A stretch of DNA of 12,204 nt from JBCDBD01 sp039184335 (GTDB taxonomy: Bacteria > Bacteroidota > Bacteroidia > Flavobacteriales > Flavobacteriaceae). Shown in pieces: positions 6,911-12,204 of the stretch. Location of the stretch: contig JBCDBD010000067.1 of assembly GCA_039184335.1 (NCBI GenBank), positions 1-12,204 of the forward strand. The letters run 5' to 3'. The position numbers and the translations under genes were made by a program. The notes under the pieces are model-generated. The model saw only the letters and a program-made list of their open reading frames with translations, made no database searches and was not told where the DNA came from. Positions within the stretch are counted from its first letter, which is position 1; every line of letters starts with the position of its first letter.

Positions 6911-8422
6911 TTGCAAATCATAGACCGATATATATTATCGAGGTTCCTTTACAATTTTTTCAGCTCGTTTGCGATATTGATGTTCATTTTCATCTTTCAG
7001 ACGATATGGCTCTTTATTGATGACCTCGCAGGAAAGGATCTTGACATTTGGATCATCGGCAAGTTCCTGTTCTTTTACATGCCGACCCTGATTGACAAAG
7101 TACTGCCACTTACCGTTTTGCTCTCTTCAATTTTGACCTTTGGCACCTTTGCCGAAAATTATGAATTTGCTGCGATGAAGGCCTCAGGCATTTCACTTCA
7201 AAAAGCGATGCGCAGTATCATCGTATTTGTGTTTTTGCTCGGTATTGGCACTTTTTTTCTTGCCAACAACGTCATACCAGCTTCCGAGCAAAAAATCTAC
7301 AATATGCGCCGAAACATTGCGAAAGTGAAGCCTGCAGCTGTAATCATAGAAGGGGTGTTCAGTGATATTGAGGGCTCAGAAATGAACATTAAGGTAGAAA
7401 AAAAATCTGGTGAAAAAGATCGGTTTTTAGAAGACATTGTCATCCATCAAAAATCAAAGACCAATATCAATACCACTGTCATCAAGGCCAAAACCGGGGA
7501 ATTGGTCAGTGACGAGCAATCTGACATCATACAACTTGTGCTCAACGAGGGGCATTATTACGAAGAGGTCAAACCAAAGTCTGCCAAAGAGAAACGGAAA
7601 TACCCGTTCGCAAGGGCCAAATTTGACACCTACATCAAAAACATCGACATCTCGGCACTCAACAACCAAGATTTCGAAAAAGAATCGAATATCACTACGG
7701 ACAAAATGAAAAACATTTCAAGACTGCGCAAGGATATTGATTCGCTCAAAAAAAACAATGTCAAACAGGTAAAGGCTTTTTCAAAAAACATCACCACCAG
7801 GGTCGGTGCTTTTCCCGTGGCCAAAAAAGCTGACAGCACCCCTTCGAAAAAAGTGTCAAAACGTTCGCTTGCAACTATCGAGAATAAAACTGAAAAAACA
7901 GCATCTGACAGTGTAGCGACCATCAATGGCCTTTTGGAAGCTTTTTCGGTATGGCAACGAACGCAAGTATTGGGCAATGCAAAAAACTCCATTTCCAATA
8001 TATTGAACACGGTAAAGGGCAAAAAGGAAGAGCTTGAAAAGCGTTACGAGATATATAACCGGCATATTCTTTCTTTACACAAAAAATTTGCCTTGGCATT
8101 TTCATGTATTATCCTCTTTTTTGTTGGTGCCCCGCTCGGGGCCATTATTCGAAAAGGTGGATTGGGGTTGCCTATGGTCATTGCCATCATTCTCTTTTTA
8201 ACCTATTATTTTTTAGGGGTCTTTGCTGATAATTATGCCAAAAAAGGTGCCATGCACCCCATACTGGGTGCATGGCTCGCTACAGTGATTATGTTACCTT
8301 TAAGCATCTTTTTGACCAAAAGGGCCACGGCAGATCGAGGCCTTATGGGTTTTGGTGCTATCATAGATAGTATGACAGGGTTCTTTAAACGAAAAAGCAC
8401 AACCAAAAAAGCAAAAATCTGA
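6911..8422 (+). CDS. LptF/LptG family LPS-export permease
   Basis: This 503-residue inner-membrane protein belongs to the permease part of the LptBFGC ABC transporter that extracts lipopolysaccharide from the inner membrane. Six hydrophobic helices fall in two groups of three: about residues 13-36, 52-80 and 102-120, then 393-411, 419-438 and 449-468. The periplasmic domain lies between them. Family motifs include DRYILSRF at the N-terminus, ENYEFAAMKASGIS (82-95) and AMHPILGAWLA near the last helix. The start is TTG 6911: no ATG fits, and the next Met (residue 24) would remove the first helix. The periplasmic domain is enlarged by a Lys/Ser/Thr-rich segment at about 255-380, making the protein longer than the roughly 360 residues of proteobacterial members. 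DRYI leans toward LptG, but I cannot separate F from G. It overlaps ribB by 1 nt. Confidence 0.92.
   Translation: MQIIDRYILSRFLYNFFSSFAILMFIFIFQTIWLFIDDLAGKDLDIWIIGKFLFFYMPTLIDKVLPLTVLLSSILTFGTFAENYEFAAMKASGISLQKAMRSIIVFVFLLGIGTFFLANNVIPASEQKIYNMRRNIAKVKPAAVIIEGVFSDIEGSEMNIKVEKKSGEKDRFLEDIVIHQKSKTNINTTVIKAKTGELVSDEQSDIIQLVLNEGHYYEEVKPKSAKEKRKYPFARAKFDTYIKNIDISALNNQDFEKESNITTDKMKNISRLRKDIDSLKKNNVKQVKAFSKNITTRVGAFPVAKKADSTPSKKVSKRSLATIENKTEKTASDSVATINGLLEAFSVWQRTQVLGNAKNSISNILNTVKGKKEELEKRYEIYNRHILSLHKKFALAFSCIILFFVGAPLGAIIRKGGLGLPMVIAIILFLTYYFLGVFADNYAKKGAMHPILGAWLATVIMLPLSIFLTKRATADRGLMGFGAIIDSMTGFFKRKSTTKKAKI
8249..8276. repeat. Perfect 11-bp inverted repeat inside the Lpt permease gene
   Basis: GCCATGCACCC (8249-8259) and GGGTGCATGGC (8266-8276) are exact reverse complements separated by 6 nt. 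The mRNA could form a stable GC-rich hairpin. It encodes the AMHPILGAW segment before the last membrane helix, a conserved stretch of the family, so protein constraint may explain part of it. No T-run follows. Confidence 0.6.
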
Positions 8423-9561
8423 TGGAGCTTATGGAGCATAAAATACAATTGAATACTATTACGGAGGCCATCGATGCGATACGTAAAGGTAAAGTCATCA
8501 TTGTTGTTGATGATGAAAACCGTGAAAATGAAGGTGATTTTTTGGCTGCTTCAGAATTGATCACACCTGAGACCATCAATTTTATGGCCACCCATGGTAA
8601 AGGACTGATATGTGCTCCATTGACCGAACGCCGTTGTCAAGAATTGGGACTCCATAAAATGGTGAGCCATAATACCGACCCCTTGGGCACTGCTTTTACG
8701 GTCTCTGTGGATTTACGGGGCAATGGCGTTAGCACTGGAATTTCGGCTTCGGACCGGGCAAAGACTGTCTTGGCATTGACGCAGGTCGAGACCAAGCCCC
8801 ATGAACTGGCACGACCCGGACATATATTCCCATTAATTGCCAAAGAGGGTGGCGTTCTTCGCCGAACCGGGCATACCGAAGCTGCAATAGACTTTGCCCG
8901 TTTGGCTGGCCTCAAACCGGCAGGGGTCATTGTTGAGATCATGAATGACGATGGTAGCATGGCTCGCTTGCCCCAGTTGATGGATGTTGCCAAAAAATTT
9001 GACCTCAAAATCGTTTCGATCGAAGATTTGATTGCCTATCGCATGGAACATGATAGTCTGATCGAGCGAAAGGAAGATTTTGATATCAAGACCCGATTTG
9101 GCGATTTTCGCTTACGGGCCTATAAACAGACCACCAATGAACAGATTCATATCGCTTTGACCAAAGGCAATTGGAAAAAAGGTGAAAGCATACTCACCCG
9201 AATCAATTCGACCTTGGTCAATAATGATATTTTGGGAACCTTGACGAACAACCCGGATAAAAAGCTCGAAGACATGTTCAAGGCCATCAATAGTGTGGAA
9301 AAAGGAGCGTTCATTTTCATCAACCAAGAGCCAAAATCAATGAACTTGCTAAACCGTTTGTCCGAATTGAAGACATTGCAATCAGACACCATAGCCAAAG
9401 CGCCCAAAATTGGCATGGATGCCAAGGATTTTGGTATTGGTGCCCAAATACTACATGACCTGAACATTTCAAAGATTCAACTGCTTACCAATTCTGAACA
9501 GACCAAAAGAGTGGGAATTGTGGGCTATGGATTGGAAATTGTGGAATATGTAAGCTATTAA
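8422..9561 (+). CDS. ribB: 3,4-dihydroxy-2-butanone 4-phosphate synthase with degenerate GTP cyclohydrolase II-like domain
   Basis: This 379-residue protein has two domains. Residues about 5-205 are a complete RibB: the acidic metal-binding loop DDENRENEGDF (30-40), TGISASDRAKT (105-115), RPGHIFPL (131-138) and RTGHTEAAIDFARLAG with His151. RibB converts ribulose 5-phosphate to the four-carbon riboflavin precursor. Residues about 215-376 align with GTP cyclohydrolase II (RibA), ending in KDFGIGAQILHDLNISKIQLLTN and VGYGLEIVEYV. The zinc-ligand cysteines are missing (Leu265, Asn276 and Pro278 stand at those sites, and this half has no Cys at all), and RQEGRGIGL has become NQEPKSMNL (301-309). 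The second domain is therefore almost certainly inactive as a cyclohydrolase. ATG 8422 overlaps the permease stop as TGATG; ATG 8431 is an alternative start. There is no room for an FMN riboswitch. Confidence 0.93.
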   Translation: MELMEHKIQLNTITEAIDAIRKGKVIIVVDDENRENEGDFLAASELITPETINFMATHGKGLICAPLTERRCQELGLHKMVSHNTDPLGTAFTVSVDLRGNGVSTGISASDRAKTVLALTQVETKPHELARPGHIFPLIAKEGGVLRRTGHTEAAIDFARLAGLKPAGVIVEIMNDDGSMARLPQLMDVAKKFDLKIVSIEDLIAYRMEHDSLIERKEDFDIKTRFGDFRLRAYKQTTNEQIHIALTKGNWKKGESILTRINSTLVNNDILGTLTNNPDKKLEDMFKAINSVEKGAFIFINQEPKSMNLLNRLSELKTLQSDTIAKAPKIGMDAKDFGIGAQILHDLNISKIQLLTNSEQTKRVGIVGYGLEIVEYVSY

Positions 9562-10751
9562 ACAATATCCAAAATAATTTTCCGCATCTTTTCGGCCCTC
9601 TCGTATACCTCATCTTGGGACCAGCCCAATTTAATAAGGCACGAAACTGTTCTTCCCATCCAACGATCGGAATCTGAAAAATCGGCAGTGGCCAAGTAGC
9701 GAAGTCTTTCTGAAGTTTCTACAGGTAGTTTGGCCAATACCTTCTGATGGGTCAAATGTTCCCACTTTCTGTAATAGTGCCAGTTGTTGTCGTACCAATA
9801 AAAACAACCATCAATGCCATCAGTTGTCAAGGCTTTTTGCGTGTTTCTTGCCGTAGCTTCACTGGGAAGAAAAAAGTTGAGAAACGAAAAATTTTCAATA
9901 CCCCCCTGGGGCACCCTCCGAAAAGTTACCCCATCTATCCCTTTTAGTGCTTCACGAAGTATGCCATAGTTGTTCTTTTGTATGTTCAAGAACTCATCCA
10001 AACGCTGCACTTGGGCACAACCCACAGCAGCATTCAATTCTGAAATACGAAAATTATAGCCCAAAAAGGGATGGCTTTCGGCTCCACGGTCGCTTCCGAT
10101 ATGGTCATGGCCATGATCTGCATATTTGTGGGCATTTTGATAATAGGCTTCATTATTGGTGACCAATGCCCCTCCTTCTCCACAGGTAATGGTCTTCACA
10201 TAATCAAATGAAAAACAGCCCAGATCACCAATACTGCCCAACGGTTTTCCCTTAAAGCTGCCTCCTATGGCCTGACAAGCATCTTCGAGCAACAACAGCC
10301 CGTTCTTGTCACAGATATGCCGAAGGGCACCCAAATCAGCCATAGAGCCACACATGTGAACTGGCATAACTACCTTGGTTCTTTTGGTAATCGCTTCTTC
10401 TACTGCCTTAGGCGAAAGGGTAAGGGTATCGTCGATATCGACCAAGATTGGAACGGCCCCCAATACCAAAATAGATTCAAAACTGGCTACAAAGGTGAAT
10501 GTGGGCATGATCACCTCATCTCCTGCGCCTACCCCAGCACTTGCCAAAGCTACCGTCAATGCCGCAGTACCACTACTGACCAAATGCACGTATTTGGTAC
10601 CCATTTGCTTGGCCAAAGCTTTTTCAAGTTGCCTACTTTTCCAATGTCCGTTGCGCATACCCTCAAATCCGTACCGCATGAGCACCCCAGCATCCAGTAC
10701 CTGCTGTACTTGCTCCCGCTCTTCTGCTCCAAATAATTCAAATCCAGGCAT
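9558..10751 (-). CDS. DegT/DnrJ/EryC1/StrS-family PLP aminotransferase
   Basis: This 397-residue PLP enzyme belongs to the family that usually transfers amino groups from glutamate to keto-sugar nucleotides for LPS, O-antigen or antibiotic sugars. Visible marks are HLVSSGTAALTVAL (56-69, phosphate binding), EVIMPTFTFVAS (79-90), LLLLEDACQAIGG with Asp157, FSFDYVKTITCGEGGAL with the Schiff-base Lys186, and GYNFRISELNAAVG (231-244). Length is typical. No other sugar-nucleotide genes lie in the window, so the substrate is unknown. The ATG comes 1 nt after the TSUP stop codon, so the two minus-strand genes form a coupled pair. Its own stop overlaps the ribB stop by 4 bp in a convergent arrangement. 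Some family members act as dehydratases, but those replace the lysine, which is present here. Confidence 0.93.
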   Translation of the reverse strand: MPGFELFGAEEREQVQQVLDAGVLMRYGFEGMRNGHWKSRQLEKALAKQMGTKYVHLVSSGTAALTVALASAGVGAGDEVIMPTFTFVASFESILVLGAVPILVDIDDTLTLSPKAVEEAITKRTKVVMPVHMCGSMADLGALRHICDKNGLLLLEDACQAIGGSFKGKPLGSIGDLGCFSFDYVKTITCGEGGALVTNNEAYYQNAHKYADHGHDHIGSDRGAESHPFLGYNFRISELNAAVGCAQVQRLDEFLNIQKNNYGILREALKGIDGVTFRRVPQGGIENFSFLNFFLPSEATARNTQKALTTDGIDGCFYWYDNNWHYYRKWEHLTHQKVLAKLPVETSERLRYLATADFSDSDRWMGRTVSCLIKLGWSQDEVYERAEKMRKIILDIV

Positions 10752-10752
10752 A

Positions 10753-11508
10753 TTATGTAAAAAACCAAAGTTTGACGGCCATAATAATCACCATTATGAC
10801 CAAAAATGTTTTAATGAACCCATCCCCTTTTTTCGCGGAAACCCGGCTTGACACCCAACCTCCCGTACCTGTACCCAAAGCTAAAATAAAGCCTGCCAAC
10901 CAATCAACCTTATCATTGACCACAAAAACAACCAGTGCAGAGAGGGTATATAACAATACAACCGATACTTTGGTAGCATTGGCATGAACCAAGTTCATCT
11001 GGTTGACATAGTGCAAAAATAGAATAATGACAAATCCGATTCCCGCATTGATAAATCCGCCGTAAATTCCAATAAAGAAAAATGCGATGATGCCTATCCA
11101 AAGGTATTTTCCCGTTATGCGTTCCTGTAAATCTGCCATCGCCATCTTCGGCTTAAAGACAATAATGGCTACAACAGCCATCATGACCGTGGCAAGAATC
11201 CTATTAAAGGTTTCCCCTTTGATGTCTACGGCGATCCATGCCCCCAGTATGGCACCCAACAAGGCAGAAATACCCAAGTATACGTTGAAGGGAAATGTGG
11301 AAACCCCTTTGCTCTTAAACCCGGCAGTGGCCAAGGTAGTTTGGATGATGATGGCCACCCGATTGGTGCCATTGGCCACATTGGGCGGTAATCCTAGAAA
11401 AATAAGTGTTGGCAATGCCAATAATGAGCCCCCTCCTGCTATGGTATTGATAAAACCAACCAAAAACCCCACCGCTATCAAAAGTAGGTAATGGTACCAT
11501 GCTTCCAT
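10753..11508 (-). CDS. TSUP family (TauE/SafE) sulfite exporter-type membrane protein
   Basis: This 251-residue membrane protein of the TSUP family has about eight predicted helices in two homologous halves. The first half carries GFINTIAGGGSLLALPTLIFLG followed by PNVANGTNRVAI. The second half repeats the pattern as GFINAGIGFVIILFL and LVHANATKVSVVLLY. Family members export or import sulfite, sulfoacetate, taurine-derived sulfur compounds or other organic anions. The specific substrate cannot be read from the sequence. It is the first gene of a minus-strand pair; the aminotransferase ATG follows its stop by 1 nt. The family link to sulfur anions is shared in theme with the Cys/Met enzyme at the other end of the window, but the distance gives no reason to connect them. 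Confidence 0.92.
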   Translation of the reverse strand: MEAWYHYLLLIAVGFLVGFINTIAGGGSLLALPTLIFLGLPPNVANGTNRVAIIIQTTLATAGFKSKGVSTFPFNVYLGISALLGAILGAWIAVDIKGETFNRILATVMMAVVAIIVFKPKMAMADLQERITGKYLWIGIIAFFFIGIYGGFINAGIGFVIILFLHYVNQMNLVHANATKVSVVLLYTLSALVVFVVNDKVDWLAGFILALGTGTGGWVSSRVSAKKGDGFIKTFLVIMVIIMAVKLWFFT

Positions 11509-11513
11509 AGTGG

Positions 11514-11521
11514 CAAAAGTA
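11514..11521 (-). promoter_or_regulatory. -7 box (TACTTTTG) directly upstream of the TSUP gene
   Basis: Read on the minus strand, TACTTTTG matches the TAnnTTTG consensus exactly and is followed by only CCACT before the ATG at 11508. Transcription would then begin at or within a few bases of the start codon, giving a leaderless or nearly leaderless mRNA. A convincing -33 TTTG is not visible. Confidence 0.5.
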
Positions 11522-11592
11522 GCATCTAAATTGGAGAACAGCGGTATCTATAAAAATAATTGAAAGACTTTTACTGAATTGAAAAAGGTTAG

Positions 11593-11600
11593 TATATTTG
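11593..11600 (+). promoter_or_regulatory. -7 box (TATATTTG) of the tRNA-Ser gene
   Basis: TATATTTG is an exact match to the Bacteroidota -7 consensus TAnnTTTG. It ends 10 nt before the mature tRNA 5' end, as expected for a short pre-tRNA leader. A TTTT run at about 11569-11572 stands at roughly the right distance for a weak -33 element. Confidence 0.7.
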
Positions 11601-11610
11601 CACCCGCATT

Positions 11611-11695
11611 GGAGGAATGGCAGAGTGGTCGAATGCGGCAGTCTTGAAAACTGTTGAGGGTCACACCTCCGGGGGTTCGAATCCCTCTTCCTCCG
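11611..11695 (+). tRNA. tRNA-Ser (anticodon UGA)
   Basis: This is an 85-nt tRNA with a class II fold. The acceptor stem is GGAGGAA with TTCCTCC, perfectly paired, and G11695 is the discriminator base. The D arm spans 11620-11636. The anticodon stem GCAGT/ACTGT encloses loop CTTGAAA, with anticodon TGA at 11645-11647, which reads UCA and related serine codons. A long variable arm with GAGG/CCTC is characteristic of tRNA-Ser. The T arm 11671-11687 contains TTCGAAT. The 3' CCA is not encoded (GCT follows), so it must be added after transcription. Confidence 0.97.
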
Positions 11696-11698
11696 CTG

Positions 11699-11761
11699 AG
11701 TAGCATTCAAAGGCTACTATAAACCCTGTAAATATATGATTTACAGGGTTTTTCATTTTTT
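11699..11761 (+). terminator. Intrinsic terminator after tRNA-Ser, with a preceding small hairpin
   Basis: AAACCCTGTAAAT (11721-11733) and ATTTACAGGGTTT (11739-11751) form a perfect 13-bp stem with a 5-nt loop, followed by a T-rich tail (TTCATTTTTT). This is a strong factor-independent terminator. Just before it, AGTAGC (11699-11704) and GCTACT (11713-11718) make a 6-bp hairpin that may mark the processed 3' trailer. Confidence 0.85.
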
Positions 11762-11833
11762 ATGGTTTTGTTTGATATTAAATAATATCATCGAAAAAGT
11801 GACCGATTCGGGTTCAGTTATACTTCTTCTCTC

Positions 11834-11944
11834 AACTGACACCTATCTGCTTATAAATAATTGTTAATCAATAGGTTGTGGAGAACGCTATTTAATTATT
11901 TTTTCCTAATTTAAAGGAAATAATCTATTAATTCGGTGTCAGTT
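11834..11944. repeat. Inverted repeat pair AACTGACACC / GGTGTCAGTT before the integrase remnant
   Basis: AACTGACACC (11834-11843) and GGTGTCAGTT (11935-11944) are exact reverse complements 91 nt apart; the second ends directly before the integrase start codon. A related direct copy, CGGGTTCAGTT (11809-11819), matches CGGTGTCAGTT (11934-11944) at 9 of 11 positions. The interval is AT-rich, has no reading frame of note and includes a small dyad TTTCCT/AGGAAA (11902-11907, 11915-11920). The arrangement resembles integrase arm-type binding sites, but this is inference. Confidence 0.5.
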
Positions 11945-11945
11945 T

Positions 11946-12110
11946 ATGGTTTCTCTATTGTTTTACTTGAAAAAGAGCAAGGCCGACCGCGAAGGCCGGG
12001 CCATGATTTACCTCAGAATCACCGTAAACGGTAAACGTGCTGAACTTAGTACAGGTCGCAAGATAGTATTGTCCGGTAAAGATACTTGGAAAATGGCAGA
12101 GATAGCGTAA
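11946..12110 (+). pseudogene. Truncated tyrosine-recombinase (site-specific integrase) N-terminus
   Basis: This 54-codon frame starts MVSLLFYLKKSKADREGRAM and continues IYLRITVNGKRAELSTGRKI, closely resembling the arm-DNA-binding N-terminal domain of integrases from Bacteroidota mobile elements, which are normally about 400 residues long. After residue 40 the likeness stops and a TAA ends the frame at 12110. None of the core-binding or catalytic domain (Arg-His-Arg-Tyr) is present in the window, and the other frames do not restore it in the visible 94 bp. Its 5' part is GC-richer than the flanks (GGCC/GCGG runs at 11981-12002), unlike the AT-rich spacer before it. Its position 250 nt after a tRNA gene, on the same strand, fits an old integration site. 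A small intact protein using this domain is possible but less likely. Confidence 0.7.
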
Positions 12111-12204
12111 ACAGTGGTCTAGCGTTCATTGAAATATTTTTCGATTTGAAATCGGTTTTGTAAAAGTTGATTCAGTTTTGCCGAATGAACACAGGCAGAA
12201 CCAT
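12111..12204. other. Unassigned end of window
   Basis: I recognise no gene in these 94 bases. Two dyads are visible: CGATTT/AAATCG around one base (12142-12154), and GTTCATT (12124-12130) with AATGAAC (12184-12190). A further TTCAGTT, like those upstream of the integrase remnant, occurs near 12170. The stretch may be further mobile-element debris. Confidence 0.3.

Noticed and set aside
6979..6981. Met codon at residue 24 as the start of the Lpt permease
   Set aside because: It would remove the DRYI motif and most of the first membrane helix; TTG 6911, 4 nt after the lolA stop, fits the family start.
9558..11508. Plus-strand reading frames opposite the aminotransferase and TSUP genes
   Set aside because: The minus-strand products have complete family motifs, while the opposing frames have no recognisable domain and are overlaps on the non-coding strand.
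11751..11945. Short gene between the tRNA terminator and the integrase remnant
   Set aside because: No frame exceeds a few codons in this AT-rich stretch and it contains several stops in every frame.
1..12204. CRISPR array, insertion sequence or defence system
   Set aside because: No regularly spaced repeats, transposase or nuclease-type genes are visible; the only mobile-element trace is the integrase remnant at the right end.

Overview
The window looks like chromosome from a marine-type member of the Bacteroidota, most likely family Flavobacteriaceae. Three things point there: the protein families and their order; several upstream elements matching the Bacteroidota -7 promoter box TAnnTTTG, with no strong Shine-Dalgarno sequences; and moderate GC with AT-rich spacers. 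The genus cannot be fixed from the sequence.

Layout. Positions 93-2865 hold a Cys/Met-metabolism PLP enzyme followed by an NhaC-superfamily sodium-coupled transporter; the gap between them carries a large dyad symmetry. Positions 2956-9561 are a tightly packed plus-strand run: thiol peroxidase (tpx), a DgkA-type lipid kinase, the DNA translocase FtsK, a LolA-like lipoprotein carrier, an LptF/LptG permease and a RibB/RibA-like riboflavin protein. Start and stop codons overlap or nearly touch at tpx/dgkA (8 bp overlap), lolA/lpt (4 nt gap) and lpt/ribB (1 nt overlap). A minus-strand pair, a TSUP (TauE/SafE) membrane protein followed by a DegT-type aminotransferase, converges on ribB so closely that both stop codons share one TTAA. 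Past the divergent promoter region lie a tRNA-Ser(UGA), a strong terminator, an AT-rich stretch with inverted repeats, and a 54-residue remnant of a tyrosine-recombinase N-terminus.

How the genes work together. The central run is mostly envelope and division housekeeping: lipid phosphate recycling, chromosome segregation at the septum, lipoprotein transport and LPS export. A riboflavin gene is attached at its end. The first two genes plausibly form a sulfur-amino-acid uptake and breakdown pair, because some NhaC-superfamily members have been predicted to be methionine transporters. The right end looks like an old integration site at a tRNA gene.

Most of the window is ordinary, well-conserved chromosome. 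The points most worth a second look are the dyad upstream of the transporter, with a half-site copy upstream of the first gene; the RibA-like domain lacking all its zinc ligands; and the integrase scar with paired repeats beside tRNA-Ser. No convincing new multi-gene system is visible.
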